Of a DNA stretch of 64,000 nucleotides, positions 11,470-24,039 are shown piece after piece. The notes beneath the pieces were generated by a model. The model was not told where the DNA came from. It saw nothing but the letters and a program-made list of their open reading frames with translations, and ran no database searches. The position numbers and the translations under genes are program-made. This DNA comes from Eumeta japonica. Lineage: Eukaryota; Arthropoda; Insecta; Lepidoptera; Psychidae. Location of the stretch: assembly GCA_005406025.1 (NCBI GenBank), contig BGZK01000095.1:186001-250000 (forward strand), in the 5' to 3' direction. The number at the start of each line of letters is the position of its first letter. Position 1 is the first letter of the stretch.

Positions 11470-12680
11470 ACATTAAAAACAGAGTATTTTAATTGTGTAG
11501 AGCCATTCTGTGGTCAAGTCAGCTGCAGCACGTAAATGGGCCGGTGCAACATCACACTCTCGCAGAATACGAATACGAAAGACATACGAGCAACTGACAC
11601 TGTAAAACTCAATGAACATGAGAAGATCTGTAAAAAGGCATAAGCTTGTTCTTTTTGATATTCTGCGTTAAAATACAAAACAATATAAATACATATCGAT
11701 ATATTCAAAACTTTAAAGTATGTTAGATAATATTTTAATAATTTAACTAAATCAGTAGCCGTTTTTCTGGCACGGTTTTCCAAAATTATATACTTGAGCG
11801 CCATCTACTATGTTCAAGTAGAATCTGCTGTTTTTTAACAAATAGTTAGTTCTTCATTAAAGAGTAAAACTGAAATCTTTTACTGCAAACGCAGTTTATG
11901 CCGACGCGAACGAAGCCATCAGAACCGCTACGTTAGTGTTGCCCTAAATACAAATAAGTCATACCTTTTGTCATCGACCCACGCGCCCAATCTACATTAG
12001 TATGTGCACGACGTAGCGCTACAATGGCACCATTCGTCGCTATTCGCGATGTAATGGCGGTCATTAGTGCGATTTCAATGCAATCGCGAGCGTCGATGTA
12101 CAACGGACACAATAACGTTATAAGCTTAATTTCAATGATCATCTGCTCAAGTAGAGCACGCAACTGTGTAAGTAATAATATTTACTCACACCTCTACGAA
12201 TGAAAATCATGAAATTCGTTCAAAGAAGAATTTTTAAATTCGCCATTGGCTTTTTATATCTCGGCTAATGCAATACAAGTGTTCCTGAAAAAATATATCT
12301 AAGAAAGTCATTATACATTTCAGCATTTTTTATGTCTCTTTGTGTCTGTATAAAACACCGTAATATTATTTTGTTCGTTATATATTGGTAACGCATTAAA
12401 ATGCTACTTTTACCTGATATTATAACGATATAGGTTTTTAATATTCTTTTTAAAATCACAAATATTGCGAATAATAATATATTTAATAGTCATAAACTCT
12501 TAAATATTTGTCATACAAAATTTTGAATAAATATGGATTTCCTATTAAACCAGTCCTCTTATTTTAACCAACTGTCCAGCCCCTACGAATGTCAAGTATA
12601 CCATGTATACGTGATCATAATAATTTTACGAGGTCGAACAAAATTTCCGCGTAAGATACACCGCAAACTATTTAATGTAC
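11470..12680. other. Spacer with one moderately GC-rich patch
   Basis: Most of it is AT-rich. About 11880-12170 is richer in CpG. On the + strand a frame stays open from about 11950 to 12168, then meets GTAAGT, a consensus-like splice donor. No family resemblance was found, so an exon is only a possibility. Confidence 0.3.
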
Positions 12681-13020
12681 ACGTAATAAAAATAGTTCAC
12701 ACGACGTCTGTTTCCGCTCCACACCTCGACGGGGGCCACTCGGTGTCAAATTTAAATGTTTACGAAGCCATTACGCAGACGACACAACACGTCGCCGGTC
12801 AACGCCGATTACCGGCGGCCGGCCCGCCGCGGATCCGCCGCGGACGCGCCGGCCCTAATCTATCACTCGCGTCCGCTAATGCGCCGCCTGACACCCGTAA
12901 CGAGTATTATAATGGGGCGGTATTAGGCTTTAGGCAGTTCGCGGGTGTTACTGCGGAGCGGGCCGCGTCGACAGCGCGAGGAAATGAAATATGAGAAAAC
13001 GCTTTAGTTTTCTGTCAACT
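12681..13020. promoter_or_regulatory. Strong CpG-rich island
   Basis: This is among the most GC-rich tracts in the window. It contains GCGGCCGGCCCGCCGCGG and CGGACGCGCCGGCCC, then AGTATTATAATGGGGCGG. It lies in AT-rich DNA with no repeat ends. A frame is open across 12533-12994, but it begins in AT-rich sequence and shows no domain. A promoter-proximal or enhancer element is more likely than a protein. No gene is anchored to it in the window. Confidence 0.4.
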
Positions 13021-13639
13021 TTATTATTTCCGCCTCTGACGCGACATTGAAAATATATAGATTTGTAACAAACAGGTTCATGAATTTATCGGTTCCACGT
13101 TTGTATTCTGGAAGTTCATCAGATAAGATGAGCGGCGGTCGGGAGCGGTGACGGTCGACTGGTGTAGAGGCGTCGCCTTCGAAGAAGAAAGTACCAAATA
13201 CGAATCATTTTGCTGGCAATGATTGTTGAGTTTTTAACTTGAGTCAAATTTAACCCCTCGTTCCGTTCCTGCGGGAGTATGTTAAGCCATCGGTTCGGGA
13301 CGTTAATACCGGGTCGTTGACGGTGATCTTTAGCAGCTCCCGACATACGTCGAGGTGTCACAGAGCACTTAAGGTCCGAGGCTCTCAGGCTGAAATGAGA
13401 ATATTATAGGAATGTATAATTCAGCAATCGGTAGATGACGACAACCGACGTAACAATGCCTCAGAGAATTTATAAAAATCTGACACGACAATAATATATA
13501 CAACAAGTTTTTGTTCCTCCAGAAAAATTACGTTGGTTCTACAGCTGTATTATATTTCACTGACTATGTATGCTAAAAAAATTACAAATTTTCAGTTTCT
13601 GTGGAGATCTTTCTTATACGTTTACATAACTGTTTTCCA

Positions 13640-13935
13640 TTTGATGTCGTGTCCGGTTTTTCTGTTGAGTATATCCTCCCACATTTTTTTATTCTAGATT
13701 TTTGGACCCAAACCCTCCATGCTGACCCAGTGCGGGTTGAGAGCTTCCGACGACTGTAATCACGATAGCGATAATAATGTCCGGGATCAACGGCTTAAAT
13801 ATGCTCTATGAGGCATGCGGCGAGAATTTGACTTAACAACACTCAATGGACAATTCGCCCGTAGTCGGGATCGAACGCGATACCATCCTCCTCCAAGACG
13901 ACACTTTTAACCACTAAGTCGCAACCGCCTCATTT
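13640..13935 (-). mobile_element. tRNA-derived SINE
   Basis: On the minus strand the head is tRNA-like: GGCGGTTGCGACTTAGTGG (A-box region) and GCGTTCGATCCCGACT (B box, close to GGTTCGANTCC). These are internal RNA polymerase III promoter elements. The body reads CTCTCAACCCGCACTGGGTC and AGCATGGAGGG, the signature of the SINE family also seen at 19.8, 25.6 and 41.6 kb. It is not a functional tRNA: there is no acceptor stem and the body is fused to the head. Confidence 0.7.
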
Positions 13936-14519
13936 GGCGTTTACATAAAGAACCGTCAAAGGAAGAAACAATAACTCGATAAGGTGCCACTGAATCTTTT
14001 AAGATCGTGATATGTAAAAGCTCTATCCCGAACAAATAGTAGCGAAGAATAAAGTTATTTTTCGACATTTTCACGCATGAAAACCCCATAATATTACATT
14101 GCCACGCATACAAGAAAAGGAAATAGATTCCACATCAAATTTCCGGGTTTAGGCGTTTAAGGCACTACGGCAGGATATTCGAAGGCGCGTATGTATTTTT
14201 ATGGTTCTCTGCGACGAGTTTTTCTGTCCTCGGGACGTGACGATATTCCGGAAAATTGACAGCTTTTTTAAGTACAAAACAAAGAATACGTAAAAAATTG
14301 TATTTCATTTTAGATCTAGATAAATACAGTGATAAATTGATAAAGTTAAAATGAAGAATTTTCAAAGAAATGTGCATATGATGGATAATAAAGAGACTCG
14401 TTGTGAATTCGCTCGAGTGCTTTTAATATTAAGTTCATTATTAAAATTGATATGACGATGTCTATTTTATTCGTTTAAGCGCAAAATAGGCACTGTAATT
14501 ATTACCTAAATTACAAAAG

Positions 14520-14600
14520 CGCAACTCTTAGTTCGAAAGCAACGCTCTTAACCACCGAGTTAACGCTTCTCCAAGTATATGTATGGGCCACAGTATTTAT
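14520..14600 (-). repeat. tRNA-like SINE head remnant
   Basis: The minus strand reads GTTAACTCGGTGGTTAAGAG, CGTTGCTTTCGAACTAAG, resembling A and B boxes of a tRNA-derived SINE. No body was recognised next to it. Confidence 0.35.
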
Positions 14601-16219
14601 ATTCGCAATGCGTAAATTTCCTGCCGTATAGGATCTTAAAGTACTTTCTCGACATGCAATGCTCCTTTCGTTATTAGAATAAATAGAAACGTGTTGATAG
14701 TGTCGATCTACACATGTCTTAAGGTGCGTTCTATTGTCGAGAACCAACAGTTAAAAAAAGTGCACCAACAATTTCTATCAAATCATTCTACTAGAAATAA
14801 ATAATCTGCAAAAGCGGTATTCTCGAAAGCAGTTGATGAAAATTTCGTCCACTTTTGTTTATCTATTAAAATTCTTGGAAACGCTATAGCAAATGTTGCT
14901 AACTTCACTCGTGATTCAATATTGCGCCTCGTTGATCACAATCACTTGAATTAATTATTGTATTTCAATTCTAACATCATATAACTCGACTTTTTGAGGT
15001 AATATCTTAATGATATATTTTTGTAGACAAAATATATCATGTTTAATATTTTTTAATTGGATATAATAACGTGGAATCCCCTAGAAAAACGAACTCCTCA
15101 TCAAGAACAAACAAGTCATGGGGCGAATACCAGCTCCGGACTTTGGCCGAGGCCTCAACTGACACTTTGACTGTTTGGCTTAAAACTGGGATTTGAACTA
15201 AAAAAGCTGTGGTTATTTACCAGTTCATTCAAGTATTTTAAACTTTTGAAGTTTTACAAATATAGATGAATGATTTAAGATACCGACTTTTTCATACGTC
15301 GCTCTAAAAATATATTCAGCCTAATCGCGTAGAAACACCTTTTAACACAATTAAATATTTTTAACACATAAGATAACGGATGTGAAATCTTAATTTCTAT
15401 TATGATAATTTTTTCCGCTAGTTGCAACCCTAGCAACTTTCAATAGAAATTGAACGTATACAATTTTCGAGAATATCGTTTTTAGAAAGTATGCGAAATT
15501 ATTTGACATTTCGAATAGCATTTTTGATCTACTGTTTTCGAGAATAATGCTCCTGAGCGCGACTCGAGCCGAGCGGTTGGCGGCGTCACTATGGACGAAC
15601 AACGAACCTGCAACAAACAGTTTGCTCGTATGGCGTTTCCACAGTTCGTCCGTGACTCATAGCGAACATGGACGGGTTGCATTAAATACGTGTTCACGCA
15701 TCATTTTTTTTTTTAATATTTATCATTCAAAGGGTCCCCAAAAAGCAGATATACTTTAAAAGTTTCAATCGATCTAAGGTACTGTTCCTCGGACCAGTCG
15801 TCGTCTGCCGTCGCGGACACGTGTTCTTTATCGCGTCCACGAGCACGCTGCGAGCCTACCGCGAGTCCTTTACGTTGGCCAAAAAACCAACAACGAACAT
15901 AAAGCATGCTGAATGCTTAAGACGAGCATTCATTTCAGCATTTTGCTGGTATCGTTTTAGTGTAACATTCACGTGAGCATATTGCATTAGAATATAATAT
16001 TAGAGTTTCGGTTCATTTATGTCGTTTTACATAAATGTTGCTCGGTTCAACATTGATCCATTCCGCATCCGCCCGCACCTCTCAGTACCCAATATAAAGG
16101 CGAACGTGGATGTTGTATTGTCAGCATTCATATTATTAAGCTATTTAGGATCCTATACGATGGATTTTTATGTATATTTGTCAATGAATAAAATAGTTTT
16201 TCTCCGATCTCACGACGAA
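14601..16219. other. Spacer with minor GC-rich patch
   Basis: Mostly AT-rich. About 15540-15660 and 15780-15890 are richer in CpG, with overlapping opposite frames lacking any domain signature. No bounded repeat was recognised. Confidence 0.4.
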
Positions 16220-16575
16220 TGACGAATTCCCTTCACAATGCGTAGAAACGTTCGCGATGGTGGCTCGCGACACACTGCCTGCTACTGATTCATTTGCAAC
16301 GTAATAAAAGATACAGAAAAAAAACCGAAATTCATTGTTGTTGACTTGAGCGTGAATATTTCAATTCGAATCGCCTGGCACGCCCTCGACTTTGGCACGT
16401 TTTACCTTACATCAAAATGATACAAATAAATTCCCGGATTTTCCCGGCTTTATGAAGCGTGCTCGCGAGAGGCTCGTTTGAGACTTACAAGCCCAATGCG
16501 AATTCACTTCGTATCTTGCTCTCTTGTGCTTGGCTCGCATAGCAAAGACCACCTAACCACCGGGCTATTCTCCAA
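16220..16575. promoter_or_regulatory. GC-richer non-coding island, with a SINE-head-like edge
   Basis: About 16220-16480 is compositionally distinct and includes the repeated motif TTCCCGGATTTTCCCGG. Its right edge, read on the minus strand, has TAGCCCGGTGGTTAG, resembling the start of a common lepidopteran tRNA-derived SINE. Regulatory function is inference only. Confidence 0.25.
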
Positions 16576-16722
16576 ACATAATAAAGGGTTTGAAAGTTTG
16601 AAAATGAAAACTATAAAGAAAGCAATAAAAGAATACTTGTTCAAAACGTCAGAAAACGTTACTTTTCAGAGAATAATTAAATTGGTAAAGATGAAATTTC
16701 TTGTAATATTACTATTGTGTGA

Positions 16723-16763
16723 AATCTCTGTCACTCCTATACTGAGCTGGAGTAACAGAGATT
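16723..16763. repeat. Short hairpin
   Basis: AATCTCTGTCACTCC (16723-16737) pairs with GGAGTAACAGAGATT (16749-16763), 14 of 15 positions, loop 11 nt. It sits immediately before the repeat starting at 16785 and may be part of a transposon end. Confidence 0.4.
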
Positions 16764-16784
16764 CCTATTCTCCCACAATCTTTT

Positions 16785-17190
16785 TGGGGTTCCAAAGCTA
16801 AAATGGCAAAAACGGAACCCTTATAGTTTCGTCATGTCCGTCCGTCCGTATGTAACAGGCATTTTATTTAAAAACTACAAGATGTAAATTGATGAAATTT
16901 ATAGTGTAGGTGTCTTGTGTAAGCCACTACTTACTTTAGTAGTTAAATAACAAAAATAGATATTTCTAGGGCGGGCACTCCATGCATGTAATAGAAGCTG
17001 AAATTTCAGTGAACATCAACGTATAGTAGACAGTTCGACAGTTCTTATAAAAACACTTTAAGATGTCTTAGCAATCTGTTTGATTAAATAAATACTTTCA
17101 GAAATAATCGCTCCGAAAATAGCATAAATGGTGTCTCCTCCCTTTATTTTTTAAACCGTACAACGAAAATTATTTGAACATAATCGGACA
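16785..17190 (+). repeat. GTACCGTAGGCAAAAAG-type lepidopteran repeat (copy 1)
   Basis: It begins with GGCAAAAACGGAACCCTTAT and a short GTCCGTCCGTCCGT run, and later contains TTCAGAAATAATCGCTCCG and AACCGTACAACGAAAATTAT. This is the block order of a second abundant lepidopteran repeat, also present at 22.33-22.69 kb. No coding capacity. Confidence 0.5.
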
Positions 17191-17499
17191 TACTGTTTTT
17201 GAGTTATTGCCGACAAACTGCATTTCTCGATAAAAGGACGTAAGTGCCATGGAGATACGCTCTTTTGCTGATGCTTTTCATTTTACTCCATTTTAAGTGA
17301 TAATCGACATACCTACTTGTTTCTCTAGTTATAGATGACTAAAGTACTTATAGTTATTATGTACGGGAAAGATGGAAAAAAGTGTAACGTATTTTTTCCT
17401 CTGTAGCTCATTTCTTTGTAGTAACGTCTTCGGAAAGACCAACAATACGTGCTCTCGGAGGCACGGTATGGTTTCATTTGATTTTATTCAAAAACGCAT

Positions 17500-17575
17500 T
17501 GATCACTGCATCCATGGTCAGGTTTCGATCCCATTACTTTCCGGTTCAAGAGCAAAGTGCTAATCAATAACATTG
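17500..17575 (-). repeat. Possible tRNA-like SINE head
   Basis: The minus strand has GGGATCGAAACCTG (B-box-like) preceded by TTGCTCTTGAACCGG. The evidence is weak and no body was identified. Confidence 0.25.
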
Positions 17576-17879
17576 GCCTCCACCACCTGCAATATATATA
17601 TAATAAAAATGATTTTATTTTGTTCGGAAAAAATGAAAAAGTATTGAACGCGTTCGGTATAGGACTTTGGCTATACGACGTGGGATCATTTGTTAATTAA
17701 TTTTAGGCTATTAATTTTTTTTTTTTAATTTCATACAACTTACAACTATTTCTCATCGGTTTACTTTCACAACCTCTAACATCCAGCGAACCAGGCGGGA
17801 GATGGATAATGTTATTTATTTAACAATACTTGAATTATTTAAACATATCACCAGGTTGAAGTGAGTATCGCCAATAAAT

Positions 17880-18620
17880 ACTGTTACAAAACCCGAATAA
17901 ACAAAACGCGTGTTCAACGCGAATTCAAGGCATACCGATAGCGGCGGAAACTATGTCACAGCTCAGTCGTTACGCAAAACCGCTTTCTCTGCGACGAATT
18001 ATTGATGAAATCGACTAGAATGTTACTAAGCAGCAGCCTGTGGTTCAATTACGCTAACTATATATGACGCCAAAGCAGATTAGAGTCATTTTCAAATGCA
18101 TTATTCCTTTGGGGTGCAATTAAAGTGAAATAAAAATGATATAATTTCATATGCGTAATATGAATGCGTCGCGAATAATCAGCGATTGTTGTCAAATATG
18201 CGAAATTATATACATTTAGGCGCAGTGCAACAAAACGTGTTTAATGCTTCACGTAATATACGTACACAAATCAGTATAATATTTGAAATGAATCGATTTA
18301 ATGGGCTATTAATCTCGGGGAGCGTACCAATTTAAACAAACGGCGCAAATACGACAAAAAACACATCACTCAGAAAACGTTACATTGATGAAATGAATAT
18401 TAATTTAACACAATTTACTGCGTAAAAATTATATGCGTAACATATCGCGTTCACTTCGAGTTGGCAATGACTTTACTCGTATTATTGTGTTAGCGTAATA
18501 GGTCAGCCGAGTGCTTGTTTCGTGTTAAAATCAGTGAACAGACGAGCACGTGACGATACAAATGCGATGTGTGGCCCGTAGTGTATTATTAACGCCGATT
18601 TATGCAACAACTATTTCTTT
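17880..18620. promoter_or_regulatory. Possible cis-regulatory region
   Basis: This long stretch of balanced composition lacks stop-free frames and repeat signatures, and contains many ATTA and ATCGATT words next to CpG-rich motifs such as AATGCGTCGCG. It resembles insect conserved non-coding DNA, but conservation cannot be judged from one sequence. Confidence 0.25.
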
Positions 18621-19789
18621 AAGTATAAACGTTCAGTTTGGATATGATGCAATTTTCACAAATTTCAATTATCATTTTTAATAAGAAACGAAATTCAATC
18701 TCACAATTTATCGCATACTATCACAGGCCACACTGCCCCTATTAACAGTTTAACATTTGGTAAATTGATTGTTAAAATAATAGAATATATTTAAACATTA
18801 TAAACTGAGGTTTAACTTAGGTCTGGTGCCTTTAATTTTAAAATTTGGTAAAACCAAATGTGCATGCCTTAAGCGCTCGTGGCATACGTATGTTATTTAA
18901 ATTAGAAGTTAATGATAATATATGAGCTTTTCACCAAAAATCTTTTTTTGAAGTTCTTCACAACTTTCCCAAAGTCACTAATTAAAATTATTGTAAAATA
19001 ATTGTTGTTAATATAAACATATTACTAAATACATTAAAAATAACTTTGAAATTTATTAAAACGTTTGAAAGTAGTTAAAAAATAAATAAAAAAGAAAATT
19101 CTAAGACAGATTTGAACTAGGCATCCTGCGCGCGTGACTTAAAGCTAAACAGTTGAACTAAATTGTACAGGTGATCTTTGGGCGAAAATAATTGTTTTAT
19201 TTTTGATATTACTACCGCCATCTGTTGGCAATTACAAAACAACAAACATTCATTTCAATCTCCATTTCAGATATTTAAGCAAAATGACAGATCAAAACAT
19301 GAATAACTGCGAATTAAAAAAATCGATTGCAGCTAATCGGTACTATATTAAGCTGTGATTTTCAATACAGTTATTCCCAATCGATTAGTGTTGAGATTGA
19401 AAAAGAAATTAAGTTTAAAAGTTAAATAGTTTTTTAGTTATCGTAATTACACAGGATTTTCAGGCGACAGTAGAAACATACCTACGCTCGCGCTTAAGAC
19501 ATGCAAAAATGTACTTTATTGATTTATCCAATCGCATAATTTCTTTGAACCGCATTTGATCTTTACTCGAACATGTAATAAGAATTATTTCACGTAGAAT
19601 TTGATATCCTACATAATATCATTGGTGCCTATTGAATATACTTATTAATTATGACTAAATTTGTATCATGTCGAAAATAAAGATTTGAGGAGTACACTTT
19701 TCATGAAGTCAGTTTTTGGTTGTACGAAGCGGACGCATTTAGTTGTACATTAATATTTTATCTTCAACGCCCAAAATGAAATATGATTT
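18621..19789. other. AT-rich spacer
   Basis: Nothing supported. A CCGCCATCTGTTGG motif at 19216-19229 recurs at 60531-60544 and marks old repeat debris. Confidence 0.45.
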
Positions 19790-19990
19790 ACAATACAAGT
19801 CGTCATCAAAGGCTTGCCATAAAACACAATCGGGACAAACGCAAAGGTATCGGGTTGGATCCTGACCGTTTTGGACTTGTTATCATGTTAATGACAGCGG
19901 TCATTAGCGCAACCCTCGACCCGCAGCGGGCCAGCGCGGGGGCATAAAATGAGGGTGTACTCAGTAGTGGGGTGATTAAAATTCGATACA
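19790..19990 (+). mobile_element. tRNA-derived SINE copy
   Basis: GGTATCGGGTTGGATCCTG fits a B box. The body then reads ATGACAGCGGTCATTAGCGC, AACCCTCGACCCGCAGCGGG and CCAGCGCGG, with a tail ending CAGTAGTGGGG. Same family as the copies at 13.6, 25.6 and 41.6 kb; the A-box half is poorly preserved. Confidence 0.6.
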
Positions 19991-20108
19991 ACATGTAATA
20001 CTAACGCTATTTACAGAGCCTTATTAAATTTCGTTATACGCAAGGACTGGGAAGCAATCGATGGCGCAAGGCTGGTGAATGGCTATGATTTTTGTTAGAC
20101 CTTCGTTT

Positions 20109-21010
20109 ATAGAGTTCCGTACCCAAACGGTGTCAAAGTCAAAGGGTGTATACTAACCCTCCGTTGTCCGTCCGTCTGTCCGTCTGTTTTTCTGTCCGTC
20201 TTTTCGTCCGTATGCTTGTCCGTCTGCTTGTTCATCTGCCTGTCCGTTTGCTTGTCCGTCCGTCTGTCTGTCTATCTGTCCGTCTGTCTGTCTGTCTATC
20301 TGCCGTGCGTCTGCCTGTCTATCTGTCAGTGCGTCTGCATGCCTGTCCATCCATCTATCTGTCCGTCCGTCTGTCTGTCCATCTGTCTATCCGTCTCTCC
20401 GTCTGTCTGCCCGTCTATCTATCCGTCCATATGTCTGACCGTTTCTCCGTCTGCCTATTCATCTGCCTACCCGTCTGTCCATCCGTCTACCTATCTGTCT
20501 GTCTGTTTGTCTATCTGTCCGTCTGTCCATCTATCTGCCCATCTGTCTGTCCGTCTCTCCGTCTGTCTTTTCGTTTGCGTGTTTGCATATCTATCAGTGG
20601 ACTGTATCTCATGAACCGTAATAGATCGATAGTTGAAATTTACACAGGATGCGCATTTATTTCTGTTGCCACTATGATTACAATTAACAAAAACAAAAAA
20701 AAATTAAAGAAGGCTACTATAAAAGAAATGTGTTTTTTGGCATTTTTGCTATATTATATTACATAATGACAATACAATAACAATTGAAAATTCACATATT
20801 CTTTATTATTATATTATAAACATTATAAATAAAATAAAATCAATAAAAATGGTTTATATACAAGAAATGTTATTTTCGGCATTTTTTGTTCAATCTTAAT
20901 ATTTGTTCTAGCTTTTCATTAACTATTTTTAAAAAGTGCCCAGTGTTCAATATTTTACGGTGGTACAGAACCCTTGGTATATGAGTCCGACTAGCAATGA
21001 CCGGTTTTTA
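20109..21010 (+). repeat. GGGTTCCGTA repeat with expanded CTGTCCGT array
   Basis: This is the most complete copy of this repeat. The left end is AGAGTTCCGTACCC and the right end GGTACAGAACCC...GAGTCCGACTAGCAATGACC followed by GGTTTTT, matching the remembered consensus right end. Between them, 20158-20610 is a roughly 450-bp imperfect array of CTGTCCGT / CTGTCTAT words, far longer than in the other copies. The array gives spurious Cys/Ser/Val-rich or Asp/Arg/Gln-rich frames on both strands, including a 206-codon one; these are artefacts of the repeat. Confidence 0.7.
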
Positions 21011-22329
21011 GCTTTAACTAAAAATCCACTCAACAAATTTGAGCCAGTTTTCATTTGTAAAGTTATATTAAATTGAAATTAATCAAGTTTTCATCGATTT
21101 CGTCAATGTTACGAGCAGCTGACTCGTTCTATCTATGCTGTCTAATACGTACTATTTAATAATGAAAACCTAAGATACAGAACCTCCCGCAATCCATTAA
21201 TATTAACAACAATTATTTATTAGTTCTATATTAGCATTCCTAGCGCGAAACATCGAACACTTCCAATCCGGCGAGCGCCTAAAGGTTGGATACCGGAAAA
21301 ATCGCTATTAAAATTACCTTGTACAGCAATGGCCGAGGTCACGTGTCTCTTCTAAATGATAATCGACTGATCTTCGATGTTTTATGGCCAGGACAATTCA
21401 GCAGGTGGAGTTTAATGCTACTTCGAAACTTTTGTCCATATAACTAGCGATGAGTTGTTACAATACGTGTTACCTTTACCTTGTCTGTTGTTTTCAACTG
21501 TCGTAAGTTTAAAAATCTAGCTTAATATACGAAAATATAACGTGTTTCGATTTTCACGACAGAACAACACGAATGTGCCACTTTATGTTCACTACATCTT
21601 TAAAACTGCTTTATGAAACTGTGATATATTCACTTTTCAACTAAACTGAACTGGAGATTTTAAGTTCTCTTCATCAATTAGCCATAATGACTATCTTATT
21701 TACAGCTCAAGGACTTCCTTCCTACTCTGTACACACTTTTTTTGGAAGTATTCTTGTTTCTGGCAATATTTGATGGCAATTTACAGTAAAAAAATTCATT
21801 GAAATTTTTTCTTCCACGATTTCAATGTAGTTTTAATATGCAACGTAGTTTTTGAGGAAAATCACTGACTAGTTTTTAGAATTGATCGGTTTAATAATTT
21901 TAAATTTACATGCAAATTCGTTTTTACATCGATTATTTATGATATTCTGCTATATAAATCAAAGACAAATCTTCATGTTTTAATTTGAATTAAAACTCTT
22001 TCAAATGAAGCTTAATCATATCCAAATTGGTCAATACGTTCAAAGGTTACAAAGAGTTTTACACATCGTGAAGAGTCATATTGGGTATTTATTTCCATTA
22101 CTAAACTCTGATTACTAAAGGTAATCCTATAAAGGATTACGTTTAATACAATAATAATCGCTCTAATTAAAATCCGAACACTTAATTTTTTTCATATCAA
22201 TAAAGAAAAATAGGAGCATTTACGAAATTGCTTGGATATTGTTCGGTCCTGTTAAGCGTGTAGCTTCAAACGTGTCAGTTTTTAATACAGAGGTGGCTAC
22301 GTCAGCAAAATCGTAACATATGGGACCAT
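21011..22329. other. AT-rich spacer
   Basis: No gene supported. A small GC-richer patch near 21240-21410 has no motif I recognise. A short perfect hairpin GTAATCCT-ATAA-AGGATTAC lies at about 22121-22140. Confidence 0.45.
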
Positions 22330-22690
22330 TCTTAGGGTACCGTAGGCAAAAAGAAACCTTTATAGTTTTACCATCTCTGTCCATCGGTTTGTTCGTCCGT
22401 CTATCCGTGACTTAGCTCAGAGACTCTCAGTACTAGACAGCTGTAATTTTGTATGGGTATACGTATTTATCACGCTGACATATTAGTAAAATAAAATCGT
22501 GCAAAAGGTTTTTTATAAAGTACATCTCCTACAAGTTCAGTGGACTGAATGTTTTCGTCATTCCCATGGTGTGGGGTTAAATCGTTGGATAGCTTATCGA
22601 AAACCATAGAGGGTGTGTGAAAACTATTTTGTAAACGTTTGAGCAATATTAAGCTTTAAAATGTTAAATTTTAGTTAGAGTCAAGTGTCC
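22330..22690 (+). repeat. GTACCGTAGGCAAAAAG-type repeat (copy 2)
   Basis: It begins AGGGTACCGTAGGCAAAAAG, AAACCTTTATAGTTTTACCA and a degenerate CCGTCTATCCGTGA run, then GTACTAGACAGCTGTAATTT and a block with TCATTCCCATGGTGTGGGG. Block order agrees with the copy at 16.8 kb and with a familiar lepidopteran repeat. Confidence 0.6.
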
Positions 22691-23509
22691 CCTCCATTAT
22701 GTCATAAGAAGGTTAACTATTATAGTATCGTGGCAATAATACTTACTAATATATAAATTAATATATAAGTGGAACAACTTCCAAAATATACAAGAAGAAT
22801 CGAAAAGCAAAATTTTGTGCAAATTCCACTGAAAATTACTTAGATGACGTTTTTGGTTGTGAAAAACAGATAGCAAAAATAAATTTATGTACCATGTAAA
22901 ATTGTGCAAACATATAATCATAACATCGTTAATGGGCATACATGGGCCCGTTTTTAGGCGCTATTAGCTATTAAACCGTGAAATCAATTAATAGGTTCAT
23001 AGTAACAAATGCCCTCTTCTCAGTCCGTATATTGTGACGGTCAACTACGGGATCCTACACTGCGAGTGGCTCGACATACACTTGTTTCGGTTTTTGTGCT
23101 TCTAAGTCCTTTTCCCTAATCTTCGACCTTTACATTACAAAAGAAATAAGTGATTTAATGTCTTTAATTTTTCGTGTTAAAGCTAATCAGTTCTAAATTA
23201 AAAATGAAAAGGTCAATTTAGAAAACAGAGCGCTTAAAATCTCAAATGCTTGATAGTGGGTAGATCACGGAAGAGTAGATAAATACATTTCTTTTTAAAA
23301 TTTTTAAAAACCTGCAAAACTATAAACCATCGTAAATTTATTGTTGTATGTACCCGCAAAAAAAAAAGAGGAAAAAATGTTTCCCGTTCTTTCTGTTTAA
23401 TCGTTCTTTCAATTTAATATTTCAATATGAAATATTATAGAATTTTGTTTCTCAAATAAAAGAGCTTTTATAAAAAAAAATACTCTCAACAACCCCGTTT
23501 CCGCAACAA
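22691..23509. other. AT-rich spacer
   Basis: No gene or bounded repeat recognised. Confidence 0.5.
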
Positions 23510-23840
23510 TTTTCATGTGTCTTCAAAGAGCACGTCATTAGCAGCGCCGGCGGCGGCTCGTCGTGTTAAGCCCAAACAAAACGTTCTCAACTCGAAGTGG
23601 AACTTTTGTTTTCTCGTGTCATATTCTCTGACACAAAGCACAAATTTCGGTATTCCGCCGTGCGGTGTCGCAGCTGAGACGGACTCAAAGTTTATAAGGG
23701 TCTCAGGAATCCATCAGGGCTTAAAGCTTGAGGCTTTTGGGCACTTAAAAGTTTTAAGCTCTCGCACCGACCGGCTCGAACGACAGCCGAAGCTTAATAT
23801 CGGAAAGCCATCGGAGTTTATGTTGTTTTCTACGTAATGT
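23510..23840. promoter_or_regulatory. GC-richer island with an unassigned open frame
   Basis: Composition rises sharply (GCGCCGGCGGCGGCTCG near 23543). A frame is open at 23517-23837 (106 codons) but has no recognisable motif, no clear Kozak context and no flanking splice signals that fix it as an exon. It could be an unrecognised exon or a regulatory element. Confidence 0.3.
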
Positions 23841-24039
23841 ACAAATCCCATCGCTAAGGGAATGGAATATATTATTGTAAAAGACGTGGCCAGGGATAGT
23901 TCGGATCACACTAAAAACTTATTTAAGTAATTCATTAAAATCTTATTGTTCGTGCAACTTTAATTACGTATAATTACAGATACAATTCAGTATGACCAAT
24001 AAAATAATTGAAATCTTTTGAAGTTTTAAAAATAACTAA

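Noticed and set aside
12533..12994. 153-codon open frame
   Set aside because: It starts in AT-rich noise and runs through a CpG island; no domain or splice support.
13907..13935. Possible tRNA gene on the minus strand
   Set aside because: Good A and B boxes but no acceptor stem pairing, and it continues into a SINE body.
20146..20766. 206-codon Cys/Ser/Val-rich open frame, with a 132-codon and an antisense frame
   Set aside because: All follow from the CTGTCCGT array; an array without stops is open in several frames.
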